A stretch of DNA of 38,911 nt from Chloroflexi bacterium RBG_13_51_36 (GTDB lineage Bacteria > Chloroflexota > Dehalococcoidia > GIF9 > AB-539-J10), in the NCBI GenBank assembly GCA_001796515.1, contig MGMS01000029.1, positions 1 through 38,911 on the forward strand. The letters are read 5' to 3'. The translations under genes and the position numbers were made by a program. Of the stretch, positions 23,203-29,906 are shown piece by piece. Positions within the stretch are counted from its first letter, which is position 1; each line of letters starts with the position of its first letter. The notes beneath the pieces are model-generated. The model saw only the letters and a program-made list of their open reading frames with translations. It did not search any database and was not told where the DNA came from.

Positions 23203-24003
23203 TCAGCTCAGCAGGAAAGCCCTTATTTCTTCGCCGAACTGGCGGCTGCGCGCGAACATGGCGTTGTGCCCGAGGTCCGGATACAGGACCAGCCTGGCAC
23301 CGGGTATTTTCGCGGCTGTCTCGCGAACGGGATAGAAGAAGTCTTCTTCGCCGCCAATCACCAGGGTATGCGCCTTAATCCTGTCCAATCGGTCACCGAG
23401 GTCATGCCGGTCCTCTGCCTCAATCTCCACAATCCCGTCCGAAGCGTCGCCGGGGATCATGAACGGACCCATCAGTCCCATAAACCATCTGAAAAGGTGC
23501 TTGCCGGCTCCTTTCCGGATGATAGCCGTAGCCAGCAACGCCGATGCCGCCCGCCGCTTGCCCTTTCGTGCCAGTTCTCCAACTTTCATCTGCAGCTCTC
23601 TGGCTTCGTCGGTCAACCGGAAACCGGTCATGGCCAGGACCAGACGCCTGACCAGGTCGGGATGGTCGATGGCAAAGTGCTGGGCGATCGCCCCGCCCGT
23701 GGAGACGCCGATTATATCCACCGCCCCGCCCAGCTCATTCTTTATCATGACAGAGTAATCATCCGCCATGTCCTTCAGCGAATATCCCTGGGGCAGACCG
23801 GGTCTCCTGCTCACAATGTAGATCCGGTAATCATTGGTGAGCCCCCTCAGATAGCCCGTGCTCATGCGCAGCATCATGCCGGATGGCGGCTTGTGCCGGA
23901 AGTCCAGCCCCTCGAATACAACGAGCTTGCGCGTGCCGTCCCCGATACAGGCATACGGCAGACCGTTGGCGGAATACCCGGTTGTCACTTTCTGCCTGGC
24001 CAT
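23203..24003 (-). CDS. Alpha/beta hydrolase-fold protein
   Basis: A 266-residue protein with the nucleophile elbow GVSTGGAIAQHFA (Ser near residue 101), an early LVVFEGLDF strand corresponding to the oxyanion-hole region, IGGEEDFFYPV carrying the expected acid (Asp near 224) and a C-terminal LGHNAMFARS with the catalytic His. A 70-residue helical cap lies between the nucleophile and the acid. The substrate is not predictable; esterase- or lactonase-like enzymes share this layout. It is the only gene in the repeat array read on the - strand, while the repeats on either side keep their + orientation. Confidence 0.85.
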   Translation of the reverse strand: MARQKVTTGYSANGLPYACIGDGTRKLVVFEGLDFRHKPPSGMMLRMSTGYLRGLTNDYRIYIVSRRPGLPQGYSLKDMADDYSVMIKNELGGAVDIIGVSTGGAIAQHFAIDHPDLVRRLVLAMTGFRLTDEARELQMKVGELARKGKRRAASALLATAIIRKGAGKHLFRWFMGLMGPFMIPGDASDGIVEIEAEDRHDLGDRLDRIKAHTLVIGGEEDFFYPVRETAAKIPGARLVLYPDLGHNAMFARSRQFGEEIRAFLLS

Positions 24004-24023
24004 CTTGGTTCCTAATTATACTA

Positions 24024-24089
24024 GAACCCCAGGGACGCCATACCAATCCGACCAGCCGCAAATCAGGCGCTACGTCCTCCCCAACACCG
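24024..24089 (+). repeat. Array hairpin repeat R5
   Basis: CCCCAGGGACGCCATACCAA, a diverged core CCGACCAGCCGCAAATCAGG and right arm CTACGTCCTCCCC. The arm pair GGACG/CGTCC differs from R1 (GGACA/TGTCC) by a compensating A:T to G:C change. It lies 21 nt upstream of the hydrolase start. Confidence 0.8.
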
Positions 24090-24112
24090 ACGTAGTCAGC
24101 CATCGCATAGAC

Positions 24113-24140
24113 TTGACAGGATTGTGACATATGTTATGAT
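24113..24140 (+). promoter_or_regulatory. Consensus promoter for the AbrB/RelE-like pair
   Basis: TTGACA (24113-24118), 16-bp spacer, TATGAT (24135-24140). The spacer ends in GACATATGTTATG, very similar to the palindromic operator at the HigA promoter (ACATATGTTAT shared). It lies 79 nt before the antitoxin start. Confidence 0.7.
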
Positions 24141-24218
24141 AATGATGAGAATAGTGGGCAATGGTGCAAAATGGGTTCAACCCACAAAATAATCGATTGA
24201 TGTGTAACGAGAAATAGG

Positions 24219-24509
24219 ATGGCAACTATAATAAAAGACCAGAAGCTGGTGAGAGTAGGCAAGCCTGTCACGCCGGATTCCAGGAAGCGAGTGGTTCTGC
24301 CCAAAACAGTAGTAAGAGAGGGTGTTACCTATTACGTTTATCACAATAGCCTTGGGCAAATAATACTGGACCCGCAGGTAAGCATACCGGCTTCCGAGTT
24401 ATGGCTATTTGAGAACAAGGAAGTCCTGGCTTCAATTGACAGGGGTATGCGTGAGTCGCTGAAGGGGAAGACAATAAAACGTGGCTCATTTGCCAAGACA
24501 CGTGAATGA
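24219..24509 (+). CDS. Putative antitoxin with AbrB-like N-terminal region
   Basis: A 96-residue protein. VGKPVTPDSRKRVVLPKTVV reads like the swapped-hairpin DNA-binding region of AbrB/MazE-type regulators, and VYHNSLGQIILDP continues the sheet. The C-terminal ~40 residues (LWLFENKEVLASIDRGMRES, then KGKTIKRGSFAKT) are helical and charged, as in antitoxin toxin-binding tails. It overlaps the downstream RelE-like gene by 4 bp (ATGA). A consensus promoter lies upstream. The assignment rests on this coupling plus the fold-like pattern. Confidence 0.75.
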   Translation: MATIIKDQKLVRVGKPVTPDSRKRVVLPKTVVREGVTYYVYHNSLGQIILDPQVSIPASELWLFENKEVLASIDRGMRESLKGKTIKRGSFAKTRE

Positions 24510-24832
24510 CACACCGTGAACTGCGCTTCACCCACGAAGCTGATAAGCAACTAACAGTCATTGAGAACAACCCATCCCTGAAGGGTGTACAGAAGCAGGT
24601 AAGGAAGACTCTAAGATACTTAGAAACAAATCTCCGCTCAAAATCCCTGCAGACCCACGAGTATCAATCATTAAGCAGGCGTTATGGCATCAAAGTCTTC
24701 GAGGCCTACGTTCAGCAGAAGACGCCGGGGGCTTATAGGGTGTTCTGGCATTACGGGCCGGATGAAATAGGCAAAGACGGGAAGCGAATACCCATAATCA
24801 CTATCATTGCCATGACACCTCATCCTGATTGA
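24506..24832 (+). CDS. Putative RelE/ParE-superfamily toxin
   Basis: A 108-residue basic protein: LRFTHEADKQLTVIENNPSL (helix pair), then QVRKTLRYLETN, SLQTHEYQSLSRRYGIKVFE, and beta strands GAYRVFWHYG and IPIITIIAMTPHPD. This is the helix-helix-strand order of RelE/ParE toxins, and YRVFW and the terminal IITI...HPD fit the catalytic sheet. It is translationally coupled to the AbrB-like protein. Array repeat R6 follows 247 nt downstream, and a possible terminator at 24992-25040 lies between. Confidence 0.75.
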   Translation: MTHRELRFTHEADKQLTVIENNPSLKGVQKQVRKTLRYLETNLRSKSLQTHEYQSLSRRYGIKVFEAYVQQKTPGAYRVFWHYGPDEIGKDGKRIPIITIIAMTPHPD

Positions 24833-24991
24833 CTGGTCTCCTACCTTGCCCTGGCAGCTTTCTTGGCCGTTTCACACTGTTGTTTTGCCGTCGGCTTCTC
24901 GGCCGTGGCGTTGCCACCTTTTCGACCACCGCGCCCACTTGCCAGACCCTAACTGTTTGACTATCATATAATCAACAGCGCCAGGGCGAGT

Positions 24992-25040
24992 AGCCCCGGC
25001 CCGACAGTCTCTCTGGAAAAGAGGGGCTGTTTCTTTTTGA
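24992..25040 (+). terminator. Possible intrinsic terminator after the AbrB/RelE-like pair
   Basis: AGCCCC (24992-24997) can pair with GGGGCT (25023-25028) across a 25-nt loop, followed by GTTTCTTTTTG. The loop is long and the T tract is broken by C, so this is tentative. The 24833-25078 interval has no supportable gene. Confidence 0.35.
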
Positions 25041-25078
25041 ACTGATTCCGCCGCAATATCATATCTCTTGGCCACAGG

Positions 25079-25138
25079 TTCCGGGGACACCATACCAATC
25101 GAGCCTGCCCCAGATCAATAGTATTGTGCCTGAAGTAA
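25079..25138 (+). repeat. Array hairpin repeat R6
   Basis: TTCCGGGGACACCATACCAA, core GAGCCTGCCCCAGATCAATA, then TATTGTGCCTGAAGTAAT. It is a diverged copy with the ACA/TGT part of the stem preserved, in the same orientation as the others. Degenerate heptamer text (CTCCAGTGTCTCCACCCTAT-like) follows to about 25310. Confidence 0.75.
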
Positions 25139-25202
25139 TGCTTCATTCACCCGCTCATTTCTCCAGTGTCTCCACCCTATCTCCACTAATCTCCATGAGT
25201 CT

Positions 25203-25466
25203 CTAACAGTCCCTAGTCTCCATAGACTCTATGAACTCAATGAACTCCACTTCTCTCCGCCAATCTCTACGAATCTTCTGACCCCTGACTACTGTCTCCT
25301 GTCTACTGTTCTTGGGGTGGCCCCTCAGGTTTGCGATTAGTTGGACGATAAACAACCCGAGCATAGTGAGCCCCCACACCAAAGAAGTCTTCCACGGCGT
25401 CACCACAAATCCATAGTTCATATCTGGCAGAAAACAGTTGACAGGTGGTGTCATATATGATACCAT
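25203..25466 (-). CDS. Doubtful single-helix membrane ORF
   Basis: On the - strand, a frame from ATG 25466 encodes one clear hydrophobic segment (SLVWGLTMLGLFIVQLIANL). Its last ~45 residues are translated from the degenerate heptamer/T-rich repeat text, and its start overlaps the hicA promoter-operator. It could be a small membrane protein whose tail was replaced by repeat sequence, or chance. Low confidence. Confidence 0.2.
   Translation of the reverse strand: MVSYMTPPVNCFLPDMNYGFVVTPWKTSLVWGLTMLGLFIVQLIANLRGHPKNSRQETVVRGQKIRRDWRREVEFIEFIESMETRDC
25438..25466 (+). promoter_or_regulatory. hicAB promoter with 18-bp operator
   Basis: TTGACA (25438-25443), 17-bp spacer and TACCAT (25461-25466). 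GGTGTCATATATGATACC (25447-25464) is an 18-bp inverted repeat with one mismatch pair, centred between the boxes, as expected for autorepression by a ribbon-helix-helix HicB. Confidence 0.65.
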
Positions 25467-25548
25467 GATATCGCCCTGTCTGAGGCAAATTGATAACAGG
25501 GAGAAGACCGAGAAAGGAGGCAAGGTGTGTTGAGGAGGCTTGTGTTCT

Positions 25549-25773
25549 ATGACACGCGACAAAAAATCCCTGGAGGCAATTCGACGGAATCCTAAAAATG
25601 TGGCTTTGCGCGACTTCGAAGCCCTAATAGAACGGTACGGCTGTATTGAAGAGGGCGCAAAGCATCCAAAGGCTATTGTAGGAACACACACGATGCCTTA
25701 CAAGAGAGAAAATCCAGTTAAGTCCTGCTACGTAAGAGAGCTACTGGAGATTATTGAAGAAGAAGGGGCATGA
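25549..25773 (+). CDS. hicA: HicA-type toxin
   Basis: A 74-residue protein of the HicA mRNA-interferase family in the RNPKNV...F..L variant: AIRRNPKNVALRDFEALIER, YGCIEEGAKHPKAIVGTHTM, then KRENPVKSCYVRELLEIIEE. The usual GGSHHV catalytic region is represented by GAKHPKAIV, with His present, and PVK..YV is the conserved C-terminal helix start. ATG 25549 is chosen because GAGGAGG lies about 10 nt upstream. The stop at 25771-25773 precedes the antitoxin start by 36 nt. Confidence 0.85.
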   Translation: MTRDKKSLEAIRRNPKNVALRDFEALIERYGCIEEGAKHPKAIVGTHTMPYKRENPVKSCYVRELLEIIEEEGA

Positions 25774-25809
25774 TTGGACTGGAGAGTAAGATTAAGATGG
25801 AGATTAAAG

Positions 25810-26241
25810 ATGGTAACTAAAGGCAATATAGAGAAAGAGTTGGAACACTATGTGAAGCTGCCCTATACCGTTATAGTTGAGCAATGGGATGACGGTGAGG
25901 GCCCTTATTGGGTAGCCAGGATTGCAGAGCTTCCACATTGTCTGATACACGCTGATACACCTGAGGAAGCCATAAAGGAGATTCAGGAAGTCAAGACGGA
26001 CTGGATAAAGTCCAATCTGGAAAGAGGGCTTAGTATTCCTGAGCCGAGACCGCGCAGATATAGTGGCCAAATCAGACTCAGAATTTCGCCTTCACTTCAT
26101 AAACTACTTACATATAGAGCTGAAACGGAAGGAATAAGCCTGAATCAATATATGGCTACGGTACTGGCAACGTCAGTTGGCACAACCAAAGAGCCCGCTC
26201 ACTTGAGAAAGGCGAGAAGAAACACTCTGACAAAGGTGTAA
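25810..26241 (+). CDS. hicB: HicB-type antitoxin with C-terminal ribbon-helix-helix
   Basis: A 143-residue protein. The N-terminal partial RNase-H-like fold reads YTVIVEQWDDGEGPYWVARI, ELPHCLIHADTPEEAIKEI, the standard HicB pattern. The C-terminus GQIRLRISPSLHKLLTYRAE, then GISLNQYMATVLA is a ribbon-helix-helix DNA-binding domain. ATG 25810 (GGAG 7 nt upstream) is preferred over the longer TTG-started frame. Repeat R7 begins at the base after the stop codon. Confidence 0.88.
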   Translation: MVTKGNIEKELEHYVKLPYTVIVEQWDDGEGPYWVARIAELPHCLIHADTPEEAIKEIQEVKTDWIKSNLERGLSIPEPRPRRYSGQIRLRISPSLHKLLTYRAETEGISLNQYMATVLATSVGTTKEPAHLRKARRNTLTKV

Positions 26242-26306
26242 CGAATTCCAGGGACACCATGCCAGTCAGGCCCGCCGCAAATCAGGCATTATTCGCCCAG
26301 AATAGC
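26242..26306 (+). repeat. Array hairpin repeat R7
   Basis: GAATTCCAGGGACACCATGC, core CAGGCCCGCCGCAAATCAGG, right arm TTCGCCCAGAATAGC. It abuts the hicB stop codon directly. Confidence 0.85.
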
Positions 26307-26494
26307 ACCATGGCAGAATTGGAGGCACTTTAGGGGTTTGAAGCGGAGTGAGGGTGGAGAGGCGGCGGATACGCACGGATTCTCTGTACGTCTGCGATAT
26401 GAATTGCTGTGGTGTCCATATCTGCAGCATAGTAACCGGTGACAGTGACTTCAATCATGAGGCCACCTTTGTCGCTCGGAGCATTGTATGCAAT

Positions 26495-26550
26495 TTGACT
26501 TCAAGATATGATGCAGTATAATATACTGCGGTAGCAGTGAATAACACTGC
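26495..26550 (+). promoter_or_regulatory. MNT-HEPN promoter with two palindromic operators 21 bp apart
   Basis: TTGACT (26495-26500), 16-bp spacer, TATAAT (26517-26522). A 17-bp perfect palindrome, GCAGTATA-A-TATACTGC (26513-26529), covers the -10 box. A second inverted repeat, GCAGTG/CACTGC (26534-26550), follows. Their centres are 21 bp apart, two helical turns, so two repressor dimers could bind the same DNA face. The winged-helix domain of the first gene product is the obvious candidate. Confidence 0.75.
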
Positions 26551-26565
26551 AACTAGATAGATGCG

Positions 26566-27189
26566 ATGTTAGAAACACTCTTAGGGTCGAAGCTCCGGGC
26601 AAAAGTGCTGGGATGGCTGTTCAGTCATCCTGATGAGCGCTACTTCGTTCGCCAGCTCACGGCATTGGTGAAAGAGGATTCGACCAACGTGAGCCGCGAG
26701 CTTGCCCGTCTGGAGAAGACCGGTATTCTTGTTTCGACTACAGAGGGCAGGCAAAAGTATTATCAGGCGAACCGGCAGAGCCCGCTTTTTAGTGAATTGC
26801 ATGGATTGATACTCAAGACCGTAGGCGTAGCCGATGTCATAAAGAAGGCCCTGGAACCACGCATGGCAGACATTAAGCTGGCCTTTGTCTTCGGTTCAGT
26901 AGCCAGGAGGGCCGAGGACAGGTTGAGTGACATAGACCTGCTCGTGGCGGGCAATATCAGCTTTGGCGAAGTAGTCGACCTCGTTTCAACTGCAGAAGAG
27001 GCTTTGGGCCGTGAATTGAACCCGGTGGTCTATTCATTAGCGGAGTTCAATGAGAGAGTATCGGAAAACCACTACTTTATCAGGGACATTTTGTCAGGGG
27101 ATAAAATATTTGTAGTTGGGGATGAGAATGAGCTTGAAGCTCTGGTCGGAAAACGGCTGGCTAAAGGAACACAAACCGACATCACGTGA
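26566..27189 (+). CDS. Winged-helix + MNT-type nucleotidyltransferase (antitoxin of HEPN-MNT pair)
   Basis: A 207-residue protein. Residues 1-80 form a winged helix (KVLGWLFSHPDERYFVRQLT, DSTNVSRELARLEKTGILV). Residues ~105-190 are a minimal nucleotidyltransferase with GSVARRAEDRLSDIDLLV, the GSx10DxD metal-binding motif. MNT proteins of this type pair with HEPN toxins and can silence them by nucleotidylation. The fused winged helix suggests autoregulation at the double palindrome immediately upstream. The HEPN gene overlaps its 3' end. Confidence 0.88.
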   Translation: MLETLLGSKLRAKVLGWLFSHPDERYFVRQLTALVKEDSTNVSRELARLEKTGILVSTTEGRQKYYQANRQSPLFSELHGLILKTVGVADVIKKALEPRMADIKLAFVFGSVARRAEDRLSDIDLLVAGNISFGEVVDLVSTAEEALGRELNPVVYSLAEFNERVSENHYFIRDILSGDKIFVVGDENELEALVGKRLAKGTQTDIT

Positions 27190-27574
27190 GATTGCTGAGC
27201 TGCTGGCGGTAGCTGACCGCGCTCTGAAGGACTGTCAGATCCCTGAGCTAAGCAACGAAGGCAAGCTGAATATAGCACATAATGCTGCCCTGCAATCTTC
27301 GGCTGCAGCACTAGCTGCCGCCGGGTACAGGGCCAGTCGAGAAGCTTACCACTATTACGTGATTCAGTCTCTTGCTTTTACTCTGCAACTGGAAGAACGC
27401 ATCATCCGCCGGCTCAATAAACTACGCCTTAAACGGAATATTAGCGACTACAAGCGCCCGGGCATGGTTACTGAGCAGGAAGCTCAGGATATGATTGAAC
27501 TGGCAAAACTGATACGCCGGCAGGTTGAGGAGTGGATACGAAATAACCACAAGGAACTCGCCGGGGAGATCTAG
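27122..27574 (+). CDS. HEPN-domain protein (toxin of HEPN-MNT pair)
   Basis: A 150-residue helical protein starting MRMSLKLWSENGWLKEHKPT. It has the HEPN blocks ELLAVADRALKDCQIPELS, KLNIAHNAALQSSAAALAAA, GYRASREAYHYYVIQSLAFT and the signature LRLKRNISDYKRPG, the KRNxxxY version of the RNase-linked motif. The gene overlaps the MNT gene by about 68 bp; starts at 27116 (TTG) or 27128 (ATG) are also possible because no ribosome-binding site decides. R8 follows 15 nt after the stop. Confidence 0.88.
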   Translation: MRMSLKLWSENGWLKEHKPTSREIAELLAVADRALKDCQIPELSNEGKLNIAHNAALQSSAAALAAAGYRASREAYHYYVIQSLAFTLQLEERIIRRLNKLRLKRNISDYKRPGMVTEQEAQDMIELAKLIRRQVEEWIRNNHKELAGEI

Positions 27575-27588
27575 ATAACGATGTATGC

Positions 27589-27651
27589 AAATTCCCGGGC
27601 GCTCTACGATCGGGCCTGCCCCAAATCAGGCATTACGTCCCCGGAATACCC
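27589..27651 (+). repeat. Array hairpin repeat R8
   Basis: AATTCCCGGGCGCTCTACGA, core GGGCCTGCCCCAAATCAGGC, right arm TACGTCCCCGGAATACC. The stem end is GGGCG/CGTCC, so the A:T pair of R1 is replaced by G:C, as in R5. Confidence 0.85.
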
Positions 27652-27747
27652 CCATACGGCGAAATTGAAAGCACTTTCCCGACTATTCCTGTATCGGCGA
27701 CGTCCTTTGCCATAGTTGACGACACCGGCGCCCGGCACAGCTGTGAA

Positions 27748-28380
27748 ATGAAGATGGATAATCAAAACGGAGAGTTGTTAAGGCTGACTCTGAAAGAACG
27801 CGATGCCGGGGCTGGCGTGCTTGGGCGAGCCTTCTCGGAATACGAAGTGCTCCGGTACTATTTCCCCGATGAAACGCAGCGGCACGCAGTGGCCGATACC
27901 TTCGTTTTCATCGGACTTGCTGTCTGTCTGAGATATGGCGAAGCCTATGCGACTTCGGCGAAGATGGAGGGCGTGGCAGCCTGGCTGCCGCCCGGAAAGG
28001 CGCCCTTCGGAGGCTGGCAAATTCTACGCTCGGTCCCGTTCCCAATTCTTCTCAGGTTTGCACGCCAGGGAGCAAACCGGTTGCGTTCCTTCGGCGCATA
28101 CGTAGATAGGCTGCACCGCAGGCTGGTCCCGTACCCTCACTGGTATCTGCAAGTTATCGGAGTAGACCCCGTATACCATGGCCAGGGGTTTTCCAGCCGG
28201 CTTGTCAGACCGGTGCTGGAACGCATCGATCAGGAAGGCATGCCATGCTTCCTGGAGACGAATGTGGACAAGAACGTGGCTATCTACCGGCGGTTCGGGT
28301 TCGAGGTCATTTCCGAGGACAAGATGCCGGGAACGGAAGTGACGAGCTTCGCCATGCTGCGAAGAGCCCAAACCCCGTGA
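27748..28380 (+). CDS. GNAT-family N-acetyltransferase
   Basis: A 210-residue protein. The acetyl-CoA-binding region is WYLQVIGVDPVYHGQGFSSR (residues ~132-151), with the Q/R-x-x-G-x-G/S motif as HGQGFSS, followed by the LVRPVLERIDQEGMPCFLET helix-strand and NKNVAIYRRFGFEVIS. The N-terminal half is an extended, GNAT-specific cap. The acceptor substrate cannot be inferred. ATG 27754 is an equally possible start. It stands alone between R8 and R9; GNAT genes are common passengers of cassette arrays. Confidence 0.85.
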   Translation: MKMDNQNGELLRLTLKERDAGAGVLGRAFSEYEVLRYYFPDETQRHAVADTFVFIGLAVCLRYGEAYATSAKMEGVAAWLPPGKAPFGGWQILRSVPFPILLRFARQGANRLRSFGAYVDRLHRRLVPYPHWYLQVIGVDPVYHGQGFSSRLVRPVLERIDQEGMPCFLETNVDKNVAIYRRFGFEVISEDKMPGTEVTSFAMLRRAQTP

Positions 28381-28387
28381 ACTCTCA

Positions 28388-28450
28388 CAATCCCGCCGCC
28401 GCCATCCCAACCAAACTTGCCAGAAATCGGGCATTACTTGCCTAGAACGC
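28388..28450 (+). repeat. Array hairpin repeat R9 (most diverged)
   Basis: CAATCCCGCCGCCGCCATCC, then CCAACCAAACTTGCCAGAAA, TCGGGCATTACTTGCCTAGA. It aligns with R1 only through CCAT-CC, TGCCA-AAATC-GG and CATTAC-T-CC, but its position (8 nt after a stop) and direction fit the array. Confidence 0.65.
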
Positions 28451-28586
28451 AAACGTGGATATGGATTAATCCTTCTCGAACGCGCATCTATCGCTTCAAA
28501 TAATCTTCAAGGCTGTGCTACACTTATTGATGAACGGCACGGTCAAGGTTAAGGGCAAAGAACTGAACCCCGCTCAGGAGAGAGAC

Positions 28587-28796
28587 ATGGAAAAGGAGAT
28601 AATTTTCCTGGTAGAGGAAGCCCCGGAAGGCGGTTATACCGCCAGGGCGCTAGGACATAACATCTGTACCGAAGCCGATTCCTTTGCCAAGCTGAAGAAG
28701 ATGGTGCAGGACGCCACGCACTGCCATTTTGAGGCCGAGGAGATGCCCCGGCTCATCCGCCTGCACATGGTAAAGGACGAGGTAATCGCTGTATGA
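28587..28796 (+). CDS. HicB-like antitoxin (short form)
   Basis: A 69-residue protein: EKEIIFLVEEAPEGGYTARA, then LGHNICTEADSFAKLKKMVQ, the minimal HicB fold without a DNA-binding tail. ATG 28587 is chosen because AGGAG at 28576-28580 is ideally placed; an upstream frame to 28515 would include sequence unlike the family. It overlaps hicA by 4 bp. Confidence 0.85.
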   Translation: MEKEIIFLVEEAPEGGYTARALGHNICTEADSFAKLKKMVQDATHCHFEAEEMPRLIRLHMVKDEVIAV

Positions 28797-29038
28797 AGCT
28801 CCCCAGGGACATGGGCGGTGAGGAGCTCGCTGCCCTCCTGGGCAAGTACGGCTATAAGATAACCCGCCAGACCGGTAGTCATATGCGGCTCACATCCACC
28901 TCTAAAGGCTTTGAACATCACATCACCATCCCAGAGCACAAACCTCTCAGGGTCGGCACTCTGGGCAGTATCGTGAATGAGATTGCTGCTTACCTTGAAA
29001 TAGAGCGCGAAGAACTGGTCAAAGAGCTATTTAGGTAA
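28793..29038 (+). CDS. HicA-like toxin
   Basis: An 81-residue protein: LPRDMGGEELAALLGKYGYK, then ITRQTGSHMRLTS, with the catalytic-His motif (GSHMRL), HHITIPEHKPLRVGTLGSIV and a C-terminal helix ELVKELF. It is a standard HicA with the order HicB then HicA, opposite to the pair at 25549-26241. It is translationally coupled through ATGA. Confidence 0.88.
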   Translation: MKLPRDMGGEELAALLGKYGYKITRQTGSHMRLTSTSKGFEHHITIPEHKPLRVGTLGSIVNEIAAYLEIEREELVKELFR

Positions 29039-29065
29039 ATAGACCCTTGGGGAAAGACTAGCCCC

Positions 29066-29126
29066 GATTCCAGGGACACCGTACCAATCAGGCTGCCACA
29101 AATCAGACGTCGTTTTCCCGGAAGAC
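29066..29126 (+). repeat. Array hairpin repeat R10
   Basis: GATTCCAGGGACACCGTACC, core AATCAGGCTGCCACAAATCA (one C of CAGGCC lost), right arm TTTTCCCGGAAGAC. It lies 28 nt after the hicA stop. Confidence 0.85.
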
Positions 29127-29199
29127 ATTGGAGTGCACCCACTAGCTGGCTTATGGTATATTGAGGTGGAAAAAAACCATATCGGGAGACTTCAGAAAG

Positions 29200-29832
29200 A
29201 TGTCACGAAAAGATACCGGCCAGCACTCGATTCAACGTAGAAAACCGAAAGCAAGACAAATGGGGATGGGGTCGAGAAAGAAGAAGCTGCTAATCGGGTT
29301 AGGTGTGGTTATCGCTGTCGCCGTCGCATTAGTAGTAATAACCACGATGCCTGACAAGCCGAAGACCTACTCGGCACCGCCGCCAATGACAATCGATACG
29401 AGCAAACAATACACTGCTACCATTGAAACGGAAAAGGGGAATCTGGTGCTGGAACTGTTTGCCAGCGATGTTCCGATGACAGTGAACAACTTCGTATTCC
29501 TGGCGCGCGATGGGTTCTATGATGGCCTTACGTTTCACCGTGTTGTACCCGACTTCGTGGTTCAGGGCGGATGTCCTGTTGGCAACGGGACGGGTGGTCC
29601 CGGCTATCAGTTTGACGATGAATTCAGCGAGCACACCCATGTCGCCGGTGCGCTGTCGATGGCTAATTCCGACGCCAATACTAACGGCTCCCAGTTTTTC
29701 ATCACGTACACGCCGCAGCATCACCTCGATGGACACCATTCGGTGTTTGGTCAACTTGTGGAGGGGACGGATGTGCTGGAGAGAATCGAGCAGGGCGATG
29801 TCATGATACGAATAACCATAGAGGAGACATAG
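29200..29832 (+). CDS. Membrane-anchored cyclophilin-type peptidyl-prolyl isomerase
   Basis: A 210-residue protein. A basic N-terminus is followed by one membrane-spanning segment (KLLIGLGVVIAVAVALVVIT, about residues 29-48), then an extracytoplasmic cyclophilin domain: ATIETEKGNLVLELF, FHRVVPDFVVQGG (catalytic FHR...F.QGG), GTGGPGYQFDDEF and SQFFIT...HLDGHHSVFG. ATG 29200 is chosen because GGGAG lies about 10 nt upstream; an in-frame TTG at 29161 is less likely. It probably helps fold secreted proteins. R11 starts 6 nt after the stop. Confidence 0.9.
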   Translation: MSRKDTGQHSIQRRKPKARQMGMGSRKKKLLIGLGVVIAVAVALVVITTMPDKPKTYSAPPPMTIDTSKQYTATIETEKGNLVLELFASDVPMTVNNFVFLARDGFYDGLTFHRVVPDFVVQGGCPVGNGTGGPGYQFDDEFSEHTHVAGALSMANSDANTNGSQFFITYTPQHHLDGHHSVFGQLVEGTDVLERIEQGDVMIRITIEET

Positions 29833-29837
29833 CCGGC

Positions 29838-29906
29838 AATTCCGCATTCTAGGGGCACAATATCAATCAGGCCTGTCGCAGATCAGGCAGTGCGTCCGCG
29901 GAAGAT
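29838..29906 (+). repeat. Array hairpin repeat R11 (end of array)
   Basis: AATTCCGCATTCTAGGGGCA carries a few extra bases in the left arm; core CAGGCCTGTCGCAGATCAGG and right arm GCGTCCGCGGAAG follow. It overlaps the 3' end of the - strand oxidoreductase beta gene, supplying its stop codon and last codons. Confidence 0.8.

Noticed and set aside
24872-25146. Two small - strand ORFs after the AbrB/RelE-like pair
   Set aside because: They run through array repeat R6 and the possible terminator, with no family-like sequence.
19206-29906. Canonical integron attC sites or a CRISPR array
   Set aside because: The repeats lack RYYYAAC/GTTRRRY boxes and no integrase is present, so canonical attC is not claimed. 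Spacing is 0.6-2.2 kb and filled by genes, which excludes CRISPR.
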